A stretch of DNA of 64,000 nucleotides from a bacterium (GCA_024742665.1 JANSYA010000010.1:62001-126000), one strand, 5' to 3'; shown: positions 43,277 to 53,465, counted from the first letter of the stretch. The notes: a model not told the origin generated them from the letters alone. Numbers and translations: made by a program.

Positions 43277-44818
43277 ATGACCGATTCGAACGAAGGCCCT
43301 ACGGCGCATTCAAGTCCCGGGGATTCGCCGCACGATACTACCGTATTTCAGGGCGGCTTCTGGTTCGCCTTCGCACCGGTGTTATGTCTGATCGTACTAT
43401 TGGTCGGCAGCGTAATCATCTTCGGCGACGATACAACCGGCGGCCCCGGACAGGTGGCCTTGATGCTGGCCGGATTTATCGCCGCGACTTTCGCTTTGAT
43501 CAGCGGCTCGACCTGGGCCGCTCTGGAACGTCAGGTGCTGCTCAGTACCGGCTATGTGACCCAGGCGATTTTGATTTTGCTTTTGGTCGGCGGGCTGATC
43601 GGAACCTGGATTCTGGGCGGCATCGTGCCGACGCTGATCGTCTGGGGATTGCATCTGCTTTCGCCGGAAGTCTTTCTCGCGGCGGCGGTCGTGATCAGCG
43701 CGCTCGTGTCGCTTGCGACGGGCAGCTCCTGGTCGACTGCCGGCACGCTGGGGCTCGCCCTCGTCGGTATCGGCAACGCAATGCAAATCGATCCGGCCAT
43801 GAGCGCCGGGGCGGTTATCTCCGGCGCGTACTTCGGCGATAAGATGTCGCCTTTTTCGGAGACGACCAACCTCGCCTCGTCGATGGTCGGCGTGGATCTG
43901 TTCGCGCATATCCGCCATATGTTTTATACGACCGTGCCGGGCATCGCGATTACGATCGTCGTTTTTCTGGTGCTGGGTCTGAGCGGCGACGCGGCCGCGG
44001 GCTATGATCCGGCGCGCATCGAAAGCGTGGTATCGGGGATTGAAAGCGTCTTTGATACCAGCCCGGTCATGCTGCTGCCGCCGCTGATTTTATTTGTGCT
44101 GGTCGCGCGGCGCATGCCTGCCATTCCCGCGCTGATGGTCGGTCTCTTACTGGGAGTCGTCTTCGCGCTTTTGTTTCAGGCGGACGCGATTCGCAGCTTT
44201 GTCGCGCCGCCGCCGGCAGGCGATATCACATCCTCGCTCGATCGTCTGAGCTTCGGCGAAGCCATACGAGCGGCCGGGAACGCGGCGGCCACCGGCTACG
44301 AAGCCCATAGCGGCGTGCCCGTCGTCGACGATCTGCTTTCGCGCGGCGGCATGGCGAGCATGCTTACGACGATCTGGTTGATTCTATCAGCGATGTTTTT
44401 CAGCGGCATCATGGAAGGCAGCGGTTTTCTCCAGCGCATCGCCGCCGGTATTCTGCGCTTCGCCCGGGGCGCGGGGAATTTGATCGCAGCGAGTCTGGGC
44501 ACTTCGCTTTTTTTGAATCTGACCGCCTCGGATCAGTATCTATCGCTGGTAGTCACCGGTCGCATGTACAAAGACGCCTTTGCCCGTGAAGGCCTGGAGC
44601 ACAAGAATCTGAGCCGGGCGCTCGAAGATTCGGGCACGCTGACCTCGGCTCTCGTTCCCTGGAATACCTGCGGGGCCTTTATGGCTTCGACTCTCGGGGT
44701 GGCGACGCTTTCCTATTTGCCGTACGCGATTCTGAACTGGAGCGTTCCGCTGATCGCGCTCGCTTACGCCTACCTGGGCTACTCTGTGACTCGAATTCCA
44801 GAGCAAGCCCCGGAGTGA
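43277..44818 (+). CDS. nhaC: NhaC-family Na+/H+ antiporter
   Basis: This is a 513-residue polytopic membrane antiporter of the NhaC family, exchanging sodium for protons across the inner membrane. It has about twelve hydrophobic segments and family motifs ATGSSWSTAGTLG, GAYFGDKMSPFSETTNLA and, near the end, LVPWNTCGAFMA. The first 25 residues are polar. ATG 43277 is preceded by GAGGCGAG. It is followed after 58 bases by ada on the same strand. Confidence 0.92.
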   Translation: MTDSNEGPTAHSSPGDSPHDTTVFQGGFWFAFAPVLCLIVLLVGSVIIFGDDTTGGPGQVALMLAGFIAATFALISGSTWAALERQVLLSTGYVTQAILILLLVGGLIGTWILGGIVPTLIVWGLHLLSPEVFLAAAVVISALVSLATGSSWSTAGTLGLALVGIGNAMQIDPAMSAGAVISGAYFGDKMSPFSETTNLASSMVGVDLFAHIRHMFYTTVPGIAITIVVFLVLGLSGDAAAGYDPARIESVVSGIESVFDTSPVMLLPPLILFVLVARRMPAIPALMVGLLLGVVFALLFQADAIRSFVAPPPAGDITSSLDRLSFGEAIRAAGNAAATGYEAHSGVPVVDDLLSRGGMASMLTTIWLILSAMFFSGIMEGSGFLQRIAAGILRFARGAGNLIAASLGTSLFLNLTASDQYLSLVVTGRMYKDAFAREGLEHKNLSRALEDSGTLTSALVPWNTCGAFMASTLGVATLSYLPYAILNWSVPLIALAYAYLGYSVTRIPEQAPE

Positions 44819-44876
44819 CACGCTCCGGCGACCGTGCTAATTTATCCGTTGATTCCACAGGAGTCAGGAGGAAAAG

Positions 44877-46007
44877 ATGAGCGCAGTGACCGGCGAAAGA
44901 CAGAAGCGAGCGCAGGCGGGCGTTCCGGCGACCGCCGAGGATCCGCGCTGGGCGGCCGTTGTGGCCCGGGACCGGGGAGCGGACGGCGCCTTTTATTATT
45001 CGGTGCGCACGACCGGCGTTTATTGTCGACCGTCCTGCGGCGCGCGCCGGCCGCGCATGGAAAACGTCGGCTTCTATGCGACGACCGCGGCGGCGGAGGC
45101 GGCCGGCTTTCGCGCCTGCAAACGCTGCCAGCCGGCGGGGCCTTCGACGGACAGTCGACAGGCCGAGCTGGTCGCGCGCGTCGTGCGGATTCTGGAGGAG
45201 TCAGAAAATACGCCGACCCTCGAAGCGCTCGCCACAGAGACGGGCGTGAGCCCCTATCATTTGCACCGGGTCTTTAAGTCGCGTATCGGTCTGACCCCTG
45301 CGGCCTATGCCCGGGCCCATCGCGCGCAGCGCATGCGGGCCGAACTCGACCGCCTTCAGAGCGTGACCGACGCGATCTTCGAGGCCGGCTACGGTTCGAG
45401 CAGTCGTTTTTACGAACAATCGCAGGATCGCCTGGGGATGACTCCCGGGCAATTTCGCGCGGGCGGGGCGGGGGCGGAGATTCGTTTCGCTGTCGGCGAA
45501 AGCTATATGGGCGCGCTGCTCGTGGCCTGCAGCGCGGTCGGGGTCTGCGCGATTTCCCTCGGGGACGATCCCGACCAGCTCGTGCGTGAACTTCAGGATC
45601 GCTTTCCGCAGGCCCGCATGATCGGCGCGGATGCTCAGTTCGAGCGCCTGATCGCACGCGTGGTCGGGCAAATCGAGGAGCCGACGCGAGCCTTCGCCGA
45701 CGGCGAGCTGCCCCTGGACGTGCGCGGGACGGCTTTCCAACAGCGGGTGTGGCAGGCTCTGCGCGAGATTCCGATCGGCGAAACCCGCAGCTATGCGAAG
45801 CTTGCGGCGGAGATCGGCCGGCCTGGCGGCGCGCGTGCGGTCGCCAGGGCCTGCGCCGCCAATTCGCTGGCCGTTGCGATTCCGTGTCATCGCGTGATTC
45901 GCGGAGACGGCGCACTGTCCGGCTATCGCTGGGGCGTGGAGCGCAAGCGGATGCTGCTCGAACGCGAAGGCGCTCTAAGCTCAGACGCGGAGAATGCCGG
46001 CTCATGA
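44877..46007 (+). CDS. ada: Ada methylphosphotriester regulator and O6-alkylguanine methyltransferase
   Basis: This is the adaptive-response protein: it removes methyl from phosphotriesters and O6-methylguanine and activates its own regulon. Seen: an Ada zinc domain with YCRPSC and ACKRC (four Cys; the first is the acceptor), an AraC-type helix-turn-helix (about 95-185) and a C-terminal methyltransferase domain with AIPCHRVIRG. Length is 376 residues, full size for Ada. ATG 44877 has AGGAGG upstream. Its TGA overlaps the ATG of alkB, the same order as in the E. coli ada-alkB operon. Confidence 0.95.
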   Translation: MSAVTGERQKRAQAGVPATAEDPRWAAVVARDRGADGAFYYSVRTTGVYCRPSCGARRPRMENVGFYATTAAAEAAGFRACKRCQPAGPSTDSRQAELVARVVRILEESENTPTLEALATETGVSPYHLHRVFKSRIGLTPAAYARAHRAQRMRAELDRLQSVTDAIFEAGYGSSSRFYEQSQDRLGMTPGQFRAGGAGAEIRFAVGESYMGALLVACSAVGVCAISLGDDPDQLVRELQDRFPQARMIGADAQFERLIARVVGQIEEPTRAFADGELPLDVRGTAFQQRVWQALREIPIGETRSYAKLAAEIGRPGGARAVARACAANSLAVAIPCHRVIRGDGALSGYRWGVERKRMLLEREGALSSDAENAGS

Positions 46008-46666
46008 ATCTGGATCTTTTTGCGGGGGCGGACGTTCCGCTGCCGGATCGCGGGGAGCGCGAAGAACTTGCGCCGGGCGCCTGGATCCTGCGCGGTTTTT
46101 CCGCCCCCCGGGCGCTGGATTTCTTGAACGCTATGCGCGAGATCGCCCGCTCTGCGCCGCCGCGCAATATGACGACGCCCGGCGGCTTTCGCATGTCGGT
46201 TGCGATTACAAACTGCGGCCGCTTCGGCTGGGTCTCGGATCGCAAGGGCTATCGTTACGCCTCAGAAGATCCCGTAAGCGGACGACCCTGGCCGGCTCTG
46301 CCTGAAAGCTGGGAGCGACTGGCCCGGGAAGCGGCGGAGGCGGCCGGCTATCCGGACTTCAAGCCCGACGCGTGTTTGATCAATCGCTACGAAGTCGGCA
46401 ACCGGATGTCATTGCATCAAGACCGGGACGAGCGAGATTTCGAGGCGCCGATCGTTTCCGTGTCGCTGGGCTTGCCGGCCGTGTTTCAGTTCGGCGGCCC
46501 GGAACGCAGCGACCCCGTGACGCGCTGCGCGCTCAATCACGGGGATGTGCTGGTCTTCGGCGGACCGAGCCGTTTGAATTTTCACGGCGTCGCTGCTTTA
46601 AAGAGCGGCGAGCACCCTCTGACGGGAGCCTATCGCTATAATTTTACCTTTCGCCGCGCCCGCTGA
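46004..46666 (+). CDS. alkB: AlkB alkylated-DNA dioxygenase
   Basis: This Fe(II)/2-oxoglutarate dioxygenase oxidatively demethylates 1-methyladenine and 3-methylcytosine in DNA. The iron site is in MSLHQDRDERDF (His-x-Asp) with the distal His in NFHGVAAL; the 2-oxoglutarate motif RYNFTFR is at the C-terminus, and the substrate region contains NRYEVGNRMS. Length is 220 residues from ATG 46004, which overlaps the ada stop as ATGA. It is therefore translationally coupled to ada and should be induced with it. Confidence 0.95.
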   Translation: MNLDLFAGADVPLPDRGEREELAPGAWILRGFSAPRALDFLNAMREIARSAPPRNMTTPGGFRMSVAITNCGRFGWVSDRKGYRYASEDPVSGRPWPALPESWERLAREAAEAAGYPDFKPDACLINRYEVGNRMSLHQDRDERDFEAPIVSVSLGLPAVFQFGGPERSDPVTRCALNHGDVLVFGGPSRLNFHGVAALKSGEHPLTGAYRYNFTFRRAR

Positions 46667-46714
46667 TTTCGATCAGGGACGCAGCTTTCGCAGCGCCTGT
46701 CGCCTGCCCGGCTA

Positions 46715-48025
46715 TTAGTCGCCGTTCTTTTTGCCGGCCATCAGCAGCACCGCAACTCCGGCGATGCCTGATACCAGTGAGCCGCAGAGGATGCCCAGCT
46801 TCGCCGATTCGATCAGCGCGGCTTCGGTGAAGGCCAGATTACCGATAAAGAGCGACATCGTAAATCCAATCCCGGCCAGCAGGCCGGCGCCGACGATGTG
46901 GCCGTAGTTTACGCCGGAGGGCAGCGAAGCCATGCCGCTCTTGATCGCGAGCACCGAAAACAGTACAATTCCAATCGGCTTGCCCAAAAAGAGCCCCGTT
47001 AAAATTCCCAGAAACACCGGATCGGTCGCGCTGAATCCGTCGCCGCCGATCGCCACGCCCGCGTTGGCCAGGGCGAAGATCGGCATGATCATGAAGCTTA
47101 CGACGGGCAGCAGCGCGTGCTCGATTTTTTCGAGCGGCGTTTCAATGTGATCCGCGGTTTCGCGCATATGATGCAGGGCTTCCTGGCGCTCCGGATTTTT
47201 CAGGATATGGTTGCCGGGCTCGCCGTTTTCCCGAAAGGCCTTGAGATAGCCCGCCATCTTTTCGGCGAAACCTTCCGTATCGATATTGGTGCGCACGGGA
47301 ATAACAAAAGCCAGCAGCACGCCCGCGATGGTCGCGTGCACGCCGGACTTTAAGAAAAAGAACCAGACGACGACGCCGGGCAGTATAAACAGCCACACGT
47401 TGCGAAAGCCCAGCTTCGAAACGCCGGCCAGGACGACGAGAATCGCGAGAGCCGCGCCCAGAGATCCAATATCCAGCTGCGCCGTGTAAAAGACGGCGAT
47501 GACCATGATGGCTCCGAGGTCGTCAGCGATGGCCAGAGCGGTTAGAAAGATCTTGAGAGGGGCAGGCGCGCGGCTGCCGAGCAGCGCCAGGATGCCAAGC
47601 GAAAAGGCGATGTCCGTCGCCATGGGAATGCCCCAGCCGGATGCGCCGGGACCGCCGGCGTTAAAGAAAACGTAGAAGAGGGCCGGAACGACCATGCCGC
47701 CGACTGCGGCCGCGATGGGCAGCGCCGCCTGGCGCACAGACGAGAGTTCGCCGACCAGGATTTCGCGTTTGATTTCCAGTCCTACGACCAGAAAGAAGAT
47801 CGCCATAAGCAAATCGTTGATCCAGAGAATCAGCGGCTTGGAGAGCTCGGCCGAACCGATGCCGATCGTAAACTTCGTTTCCATCCAGAGCGCGGAATAC
47901 GAATCAGCCAGCCCGGAGTTCGCCCAGGTGATCGCGGCGATTGCCATGATCAGCAGAAGCACGCCTCCCGCTGATTCCTTGTTAATAAAGCGATCGATGC
48001 CCGAAGATTTTTGTGTATTGGCCAT
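46715..48025 (-). CDS. nhaA: NhaA Na+/H+ antiporter
   Basis: This is the electrogenic sodium/proton antiporter NhaA, 436 residues with about twelve transmembrane helices. The pair of transport aspartates is in LTALAIADDLGAIMV, and MATDIAFSLGILALLG and the ALANAGVAI segment are typical. It helps with pH and sodium homeostasis at high pH. A charged loop of about 45 residues (about 245-300) is longer than in E. coli NhaA. It is convergent with ada-alkB; a second sodium antiporter, NhaC, lies on the other side of those genes. Confidence 0.95.
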   Translation of the reverse strand: MANTQKSSGIDRFINKESAGGVLLLIMAIAAITWANSGLADSYSALWMETKFTIGIGSAELSKPLILWINDLLMAIFFLVVGLEIKREILVGELSSVRQAALPIAAAVGGMVVPALFYVFFNAGGPGASGWGIPMATDIAFSLGILALLGSRAPAPLKIFLTALAIADDLGAIMVIAVFYTAQLDIGSLGAALAILVVLAGVSKLGFRNVWLFILPGVVVWFFFLKSGVHATIAGVLLAFVIPVRTNIDTEGFAEKMAGYLKAFRENGEPGNHILKNPERQEALHHMRETADHIETPLEKIEHALLPVVSFMIMPIFALANAGVAIGGDGFSATDPVFLGILTGLFLGKPIGIVLFSVLAIKSGMASLPSGVNYGHIVGAGLLAGIGFTMSLFIGNLAFTEAALIESAKLGILCGSLVSGIAGVAVLLMAGKKNGD

Positions 48026-48240
48026 TAGCGTAGTTTGTCCGTAGTATGTTCAGACATAGATAATCGATCTCCGGCGCTTTGGCCACATAATTCAGCGCCG
48101 AATTCCCCGCGGGCGAAAAAACTTGCGACTTTTCCGGGCAAGCAGGCGCAAGCGTACGCTTCCTGCGGGACTTCTTCTATATATATGGATCCCGGTGGAT
48201 CTCCCGCGTCTCAAGCTCGCGCTCCTGCGCACGCGATAGC

Positions 48241-49881
48241 TCATTCGTACTTAAACTGCCGCACAATATCCTGGAGGGCGTGGGCCGAGCGCACCAGGTC
48301 GCCGGAAAGTTGGCCGAGCCCTTCGATGCCCTCATTGAGCCGCTGGCTTTCTTCGGAGACCTGCGTGACCGAGCGCGTGATTTCCTGCGTCGCGTGCAGC
48401 TGCTCCGTCAGGGTATCGCTGATTCGCACGGCCTTCGCCTCGACCTGGCGCGTCTTCTCCGTGATCGTGCCGATTCCGGAATGCTGGAGCTGCACCAGCG
48501 ATTTCGTTTCGGCCATCGCTTCGTTGATGCGGACGGTGCCGCCCATGACGGTGGTGAAGCTTTCGGCCAGCAGACTGACCTGACTGACGCCGTTGCGAAT
48601 GGTCGTTTGAGCATGGCGCACCTGTTCTTCAATCGCCTTCAGGCTGGTGTCGGTTTGATTCGCCAGCTTCGATACTTCGTCGGCGACGACCGCGAAGCCT
48701 CGACCGGCGTCGCCCGCCCGGGCGGCTTCGATCGAAGCGTTTAACGAAAGCATCGAAGTTTTTTCGGCGATCGATTTGATCAATTCAACCATCTCGAAGA
48801 TCTTATCCGAGCTGCCGCTGATTTCGTCCATCAGATCGATGGTCGGCTGAACCGTTTCGCGTCCGTTGCGGGCTTCGCCGGCCGCCGCGTCGGTCAATTC
48901 CCCGACGGCGGCGAAGGCATCGCCCAGCTGGCGGATACTGGTTTCCATATTGCCGGCGCTGGATCGCACGTCTCCCGCCTGGGCTTCGCTTTCTTTGATG
49001 GCCTCGCCGACATTTTCAATTGTGGCGTTCAATTCTTCGACGACCGCCGCGGATTCCTCCGACGAAGAGGAGAGGGTGTGCGCGGAGTCCTGAAAGCCGG
49101 TCGACGCCTGTTCGAGTCGCTCCGCGGACTGCGTGAGCAGGCCGGCGTTCTGCGCGATGTGGCCGACGAGTTTCGAAAGCTGTTCCAGGAAATCGTTGAT
49201 CAGGCCGGATAGTTCGGCGATTTCATCTTTCGTATCGATTGGAATCCGCAGCGTAAGATCGCCTTCGCCGGCCGTGATATCCCGCATGCGCCGAACGGCC
49301 CCGTCCAGGGATCGCAGCGTCCCGCGATTGATCAGCAGGCTCAGCACCACAATCAGAATTGTCACGAGCACCGTCGCTCCGATCATCAAAATGATAATCG
49401 CGTTCACTGTCTTGACGACGGGCGCCTCGAAGTGCTCTGAGTTATTGTCGAATTCTCGCCTGGCCTTGATCAAGGCCAGAGATAAATCATTTCCATCGAT
49501 GGCGCCTTTCCGATAGGCCGCAATCTGACGCAGCGCCTCGTCGCCGGATTCGATGTCGCTTTCGCACAGTGAAACCACATGATAGGTATCGATCGCGCGC
49601 AGGACGATCTTATCGAGAAAGGTGACTTCCTCCAGGCAGGCGACGGGTTGTTCCCGAATCAAGTGGACCGTCTCTTCGACGGCGTCGAGACTTCCCTGGC
49701 CGGCGCGATAACGGTTCAAAGCGACATCGAGCTGGTTATTGTATTTCAGATGCAGGAAGTTGTACTGATGAAAGCGGGCACCTTTCGCTACCTGCAGCAG
49801 CCCGAATACGGCTGTCGCCGCAAGCAAGATAATTAAACCCACAACGATGCGGTTCTTCTGGCGGATAGTCATCTGCAGCAT
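48241..49881 (-). CDS. methyl-accepting chemotaxis protein
   Basis: This is a chemoreceptor of 546 residues: transmembrane segment (about 11-31), periplasmic helical domain of about 135 residues with two Cys, second transmembrane segment (about 165-190), HAMP domain (RMRDITAGEGDLTLRI) and a signalling domain with the hairpin tip ending in ARAGDAGRGFAVVADEVSKLA. A C-terminal IVRQFKYE follows; no CheR-docking pentapeptide is evident. The ligand is unknown. The AT-rich upstream gap probably carries its promoter. Confidence 0.93.
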   Translation of the reverse strand: MLQMTIRQKNRIVVGLIILLAATAVFGLLQVAKGARFHQYNFLHLKYNNQLDVALNRYRAGQGSLDAVEETVHLIREQPVACLEEVTFLDKIVLRAIDTYHVVSLCESDIESGDEALRQIAAYRKGAIDGNDLSLALIKARREFDNNSEHFEAPVVKTVNAIIILMIGATVLVTILIVVLSLLINRGTLRSLDGAVRRMRDITAGEGDLTLRIPIDTKDEIAELSGLINDFLEQLSKLVGHIAQNAGLLTQSAERLEQASTGFQDSAHTLSSSSEESAAVVEELNATIENVGEAIKESEAQAGDVRSSAGNMETSIRQLGDAFAAVGELTDAAAGEARNGRETVQPTIDLMDEISGSSDKIFEMVELIKSIAEKTSMLSLNASIEAARAGDAGRGFAVVADEVSKLANQTDTSLKAIEEQVRHAQTTIRNGVSQVSLLAESFTTVMGGTVRINEAMAETKSLVQLQHSGIGTITEKTRQVEAKAVRISDTLTEQLHATQEITRSVTQVSEESQRLNEGIEGLGQLSGDLVRSAHALQDIVRQFKYE

Positions 49882-50225
49882 AGGACGATCACCAGAGTCG
49901 ATAGATTCATTTTATAATGAAACCCTTTTATTCTTATTTATATTCTAACCCGCGCGCTGGTTCGGGGCTGTGTTTTTTGTATTTTAGGACACCCTTTAGT
50001 GCGATTTTCTGGAAGCCGCGCAACTTCTGCAGCTGTTCGTCTCCGTCTCCGTCGACGGCATGTTTAATTATGGCAGGTGCGTTCAAATAGTGCTTGTGCG
50101 AGCAGCTGCGAACGCTCTCAGAATCATATACCTGCGAAACGACTCAGGCCGGATGGTCTTTGCAATATACGAATGATGCAAGCCGGTCTGAGTTCCGGAA
50201 AGCGCCGCGAACTATATCAGAGCGA
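49882..50225. other. 344-base non-coding gap upstream of the MCP gene
   Basis: An AT-rich stretch at about 49908-49950, unlike the surrounding GC-rich sequence, lies just before the MCP start and reads TATAAA on the minus strand, a possible -10 element. I see no clear -35 partner and no sigma28-type match. The rest (about 50000-50225) holds no open gene, repeat or RNA that I can recognise. Confidence 0.5.
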
Positions 50226-53200
50226 TTATTTTACCTGGACGATCGCGCTGTGACTGGCACTGTCCGTGGCGTCGTACATCGAATGCACTTCCATGCTTGC
50301 CCGGGCCGTGCCGCACAGATCGGCCTGCAAATGCACGGACACTTCAGTGCGGCCCTGCAGCGGAATCTGGATGAAACGACGCGCCCGGGCGAAGGTTTCC
50401 GGTTCGCTATTTGAGACCCGGCTGTGAGCGGGGCAATAAACGCTCAGAATACCGGTGCGGCGTAAGTCCTGCGAATCCACGCGCACGCTCACTCGATAGC
50501 TCTTGCCCTGGAAGACGCTTTTCGGTATCCGCCAGTGCACGTCGGGCCGCCGGGAAGCCGTTTTTATGCGTGGCGATTTCGTGGCGCGCGGACTGACTTC
50601 AGTGAACAGAAGGCTGCTTGCCAGGGCATGCCGCCGCAGCGAAAGCAGGGCCTGGATTAAAAAAACGGTCCCCGTCGTAGAACCGTACAGGGGAACACCG
50701 CCCTGATAAATAAAGCGGTCGGCGAAGCTCTCGGGATCCCAGGCCGGGTTTTTTATTTGCAGCTCTTCGGTTTTCTTTCGCGTGGTTGGTCCGCCGAGTC
50801 CCACGATGCGCAGCACGCGCTGCCAGAAGCTCTGGGGCAGAGCAACGCTTCGTTCTCGTTTTGCGATCAGAGATTTTTCGCCCAGCAGACTGCCGGCCCA
50901 GTACGCGATAGCGCTTATTTCGCCGACAGACCAGAAAGCCCACGCATCTTTCCGATTCAAACCGTTCCCGCCGCGCAGTATGCCGTTGAGATGCCGCTCA
51001 CGAAATTCCCCCGTTAGCTCCGGGGGACCGCGCCATATTTTTTCCCACGCGCTGGATAATATCGTGGCTTCGCTACTGGCAAAACAAGAATCCAGAAAAG
51101 CGAGGGAATCGTCTTTTTGTCCCCGACCCCGGAGTCGGTTGATGCTGGTCTCGACAAGCTGCGCGAGGGGATGCTTGCCGCCACGAAACACGGCCAGGCT
51201 TCGCAAAACGCGCGAAGTCGTGCGCGCATCCGGCGGCTGTCCGTGCCAGATACTGAACCAACCGCTTTCCGGATCGTAAAAGTCGCGAATTTTCAGAACC
51301 AACTCGTCGTGGTCCTGACGCCCTAAATCGTTTTTACGATCTCCGGATTGTAAAACGGCGTACGCGAAGAGCTTAGAAGAAATCTGCTCCGCGCAATCCA
51401 TGTTGTAATTCCAGAGGTTCCAGGCGATTTGCTGTATGGCCTGATCAAGAGTTCGCTCAACAACCGGGTTCTCCCCCGGGCTCGCACTCTGGCCGAGGGC
51501 GGCGACTGGTTTGAGCACGTGCGTGGGGGTCGGCGGTCGATGATCGAGAATCGCGGTCTCTAACTGGCGTTTGTCTAACTGCCCATTCGTAGTTTCTTCC
51601 AGAACATAGTTTAACTGCGACGGGTTGAGCGGTAGCTGGAACCGCACAAAAAGATTCTGATGATTGCTTTCGATTTCCTGACCGGCGGCATCGAGGATTC
51701 GGCCTTCGGTCGGGGCGGGGATCAACACTTCCGCTTTGATGTCGTCGTCCGGATGAATTCTGGCGGGAACAAGAATTTGCAGCGTCGGCCGGACTTCGAA
51801 TTCGTGCCGGCCCCGGTCGATGATTTCGCCGGCCGATATGCGGGCGTACTCAATCGCGTAATTTCCAGGCGCCAGATGTTCGGCGACAGAGATTGTCCGT
51901 TCGGATTGGGATGCTTCGTGCCAGCGCACGCCGGGCGTTCGCCCGACGCGTTCGATAATAAAACGGCTCGCACGAGTTAGAGCTTCGGCCTGCGAGTTTC
52001 CGAAGGCCACTGCGGTCGCCAGATCATCCAGCGGCGAACGCAATAGATGTCGCGCAGCCGCGGGAGCCAGGCTGTACAGAACCAGGCCGTCGGCCGCGAA
52101 TTCGACCTGAATGCTTTCATCCGACCGAAAGCTCTGCTGCATCTTGAGTCCGTCGGTCGCCGCCGGCTTGCGAAGGATTGGATTCGCAGCGGGCGTTCCC
52201 AGATCTACAGAGACCCGGCGTCCGCTGCCGCTGGCGCAAAAGGTTAGCAGGAAAGGTCCGCGGTGATCGCGCGTCGCAAACTGTAGATCCTGCGGCGCGG
52301 AAGCCGGCCGGGCGGCGGTGCCGACGCTCGCGGCGCAGCACGCGCAACGCAGCGTAAATTCCCCCGCACCACGATACTCCTGATCCCGATCCAATAGCAG
52401 CGCTTGCACCAGCAGGGTTTCGTCTTTCGCTTCCAGATAGCTGATAAAAAGTTCGAGCGGACGATCGCCGTCGCTCAGCGCGAAATCGTCTTCAAAAACG
52501 AGCGGCCGGAGCGCGAGATAAGCAGAATCGTCCATCGCGTCATTGCGCAGACAGGCCAATAAGATTTTCGTGCGGTGCCGGTCTCTTTCGGCCAGCAGCT
52601 GCATTCGTTCGGCGGCCAGAAACGCGACCCGCGCGAAGCCGTCGTGATCGGTATATACCGTCTCCCGAATCAGGACGATCGAACCAAGCTGGAGCGTGAA
52701 GGTCGCCGACGCGCGCGGCGGTCCGAAGATTAAAAGCTCCGCAGCGGTCGTCTGTTCCATGCAGGCTTCGGTCGCCAGAATGCGCCACCCGGCATCGGCA
52801 GTCGAGGCGGGCAGGCAGGGCAGCAGCGTTTGAAACAGCAGACCATGATCGAAGCTGATCTTGCCCGCGGCGATCAGAGATCCCAGCGTCGAAAACATGC
52901 GTTGATTGGCATCCGCGACGGGCTCTGCGCTTTTGATCGCCTGCCAGCGCGTATCGGATACGTTCCGCTTCAGAACTTCCCGGAGGTCTTCTGTTTCGCC
53001 TGCGATCGCGCGAAGTACGCCGTCGTCCAGCTTCGCAATCAGGCGAGTCAGATCTTGCGCGTCTAATTCGCGGAACAGGAAAGCGGGCGTATCGAGGATT
53101 TCCGGCGCGAGTTTCGAAATGAATGGATTTTCATGCATCGCCGCCATCAACAAAGCGCGAGCTTCGGAGCTTCCGTTTTCACGGGCAATGGCGATCAATC

Positions 53201-53231
53201 GCCGGGCGTTGGCTTCAAGCTCTGGATTCAT
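50226..53231 (-). CDS. alpha-2-macroglobulin-like thioester protein without export signal
   Basis: The C-terminal half matches the thioester domain of bacterial alpha-2-macroglobulins: LWNYNMDCAEQISSKLFAYA contains the CxEQ thioester motif (Cys613), followed by the toroid helices SGWFSIWHG and a YGSTTGTVFLIQALL segment, then a C-terminal beta domain resembling a receptor-binding domain. Upstream, ETVYTDHDGFARVAF resembles an MG domain. Such proteins trap proteases in the periplasm. But the start MNPELEANARR has no signal peptide, and an in-frame TGA lies six bases upstream. At 1,001 residues it is shorter than the usual 1,500 or more. Confidence 0.72.
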   Translation of the reverse strand: MNPELEANARRLIAIARENGSSEARALLMAAMHENPFISKLAPEILDTPAFLFRELDAQDLTRLIAKLDDGVLRAIAGETEDLREVLKRNVSDTRWQAIKSAEPVADANQRMFSTLGSLIAAGKISFDHGLLFQTLLPCLPASTADAGWRILATEACMEQTTAAELLIFGPPRASATFTLQLGSIVLIRETVYTDHDGFARVAFLAAERMQLLAERDRHRTKILLACLRNDAMDDSAYLALRPLVFEDDFALSDGDRPLELFISYLEAKDETLLVQALLLDRDQEYRGAGEFTLRCACCAASVGTAARPASAPQDLQFATRDHRGPFLLTFCASGSGRRVSVDLGTPAANPILRKPAATDGLKMQQSFRSDESIQVEFAADGLVLYSLAPAAARHLLRSPLDDLATAVAFGNSQAEALTRASRFIIERVGRTPGVRWHEASQSERTISVAEHLAPGNYAIEYARISAGEIIDRGRHEFEVRPTLQILVPARIHPDDDIKAEVLIPAPTEGRILDAAGQEIESNHQNLFVRFQLPLNPSQLNYVLEETTNGQLDKRQLETAILDHRPPTPTHVLKPVAALGQSASPGENPVVERTLDQAIQQIAWNLWNYNMDCAEQISSKLFAYAVLQSGDRKNDLGRQDHDELVLKIRDFYDPESGWFSIWHGQPPDARTTSRVLRSLAVFRGGKHPLAQLVETSINRLRGRGQKDDSLAFLDSCFASSEATILSSAWEKIWRGPPELTGEFRERHLNGILRGGNGLNRKDAWAFWSVGEISAIAYWAGSLLGEKSLIAKRERSVALPQSFWQRVLRIVGLGGPTTRKKTEELQIKNPAWDPESFADRFIYQGGVPLYGSTTGTVFLIQALLSLRRHALASSLLFTEVSPRATKSPRIKTASRRPDVHWRIPKSVFQGKSYRVSVRVDSQDLRRTGILSVYCPAHSRVSNSEPETFARARRFIQIPLQGRTEVSVHLQADLCGTARASMEVHSMYDATDSASHSAIVQVK

Positions 53232-53465
53232 AATTCAGGGGCGAATTCTCTGGCGCGATCGCAAGGCGGTGTTGGCCGAAGTTACCGAAGCCTCACCCTG
53301 CATAAAGAAAATTTTCCGGAGTTTCGCCCGGGCATTTACGCTGCGCGGGACTGTCGAATTGATCTGATTCGAATTCTAACCGGGCGCTGTGCGAGACCGT
53401 GTTTTTGTATTTACAGCCGCCCGGTCCGCCGGAGCACTTCGTTCATATCCAGCAGGAACTTTCGT

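Noticed and set aside
50226..53231. Classic periplasmic A2M with PBP1C partner
   Set aside because: There is no signal peptide or lipobox, and the PBP about 7 kb away lacks a PBP1C-type C-terminal domain and is not adjacent.
53133..53465. Upstream extension of the AlkA N-domain frame
   Set aside because: It is antisense to the start of the A2M-like gene; the TTG at 53466 with AGGAAC fits better.
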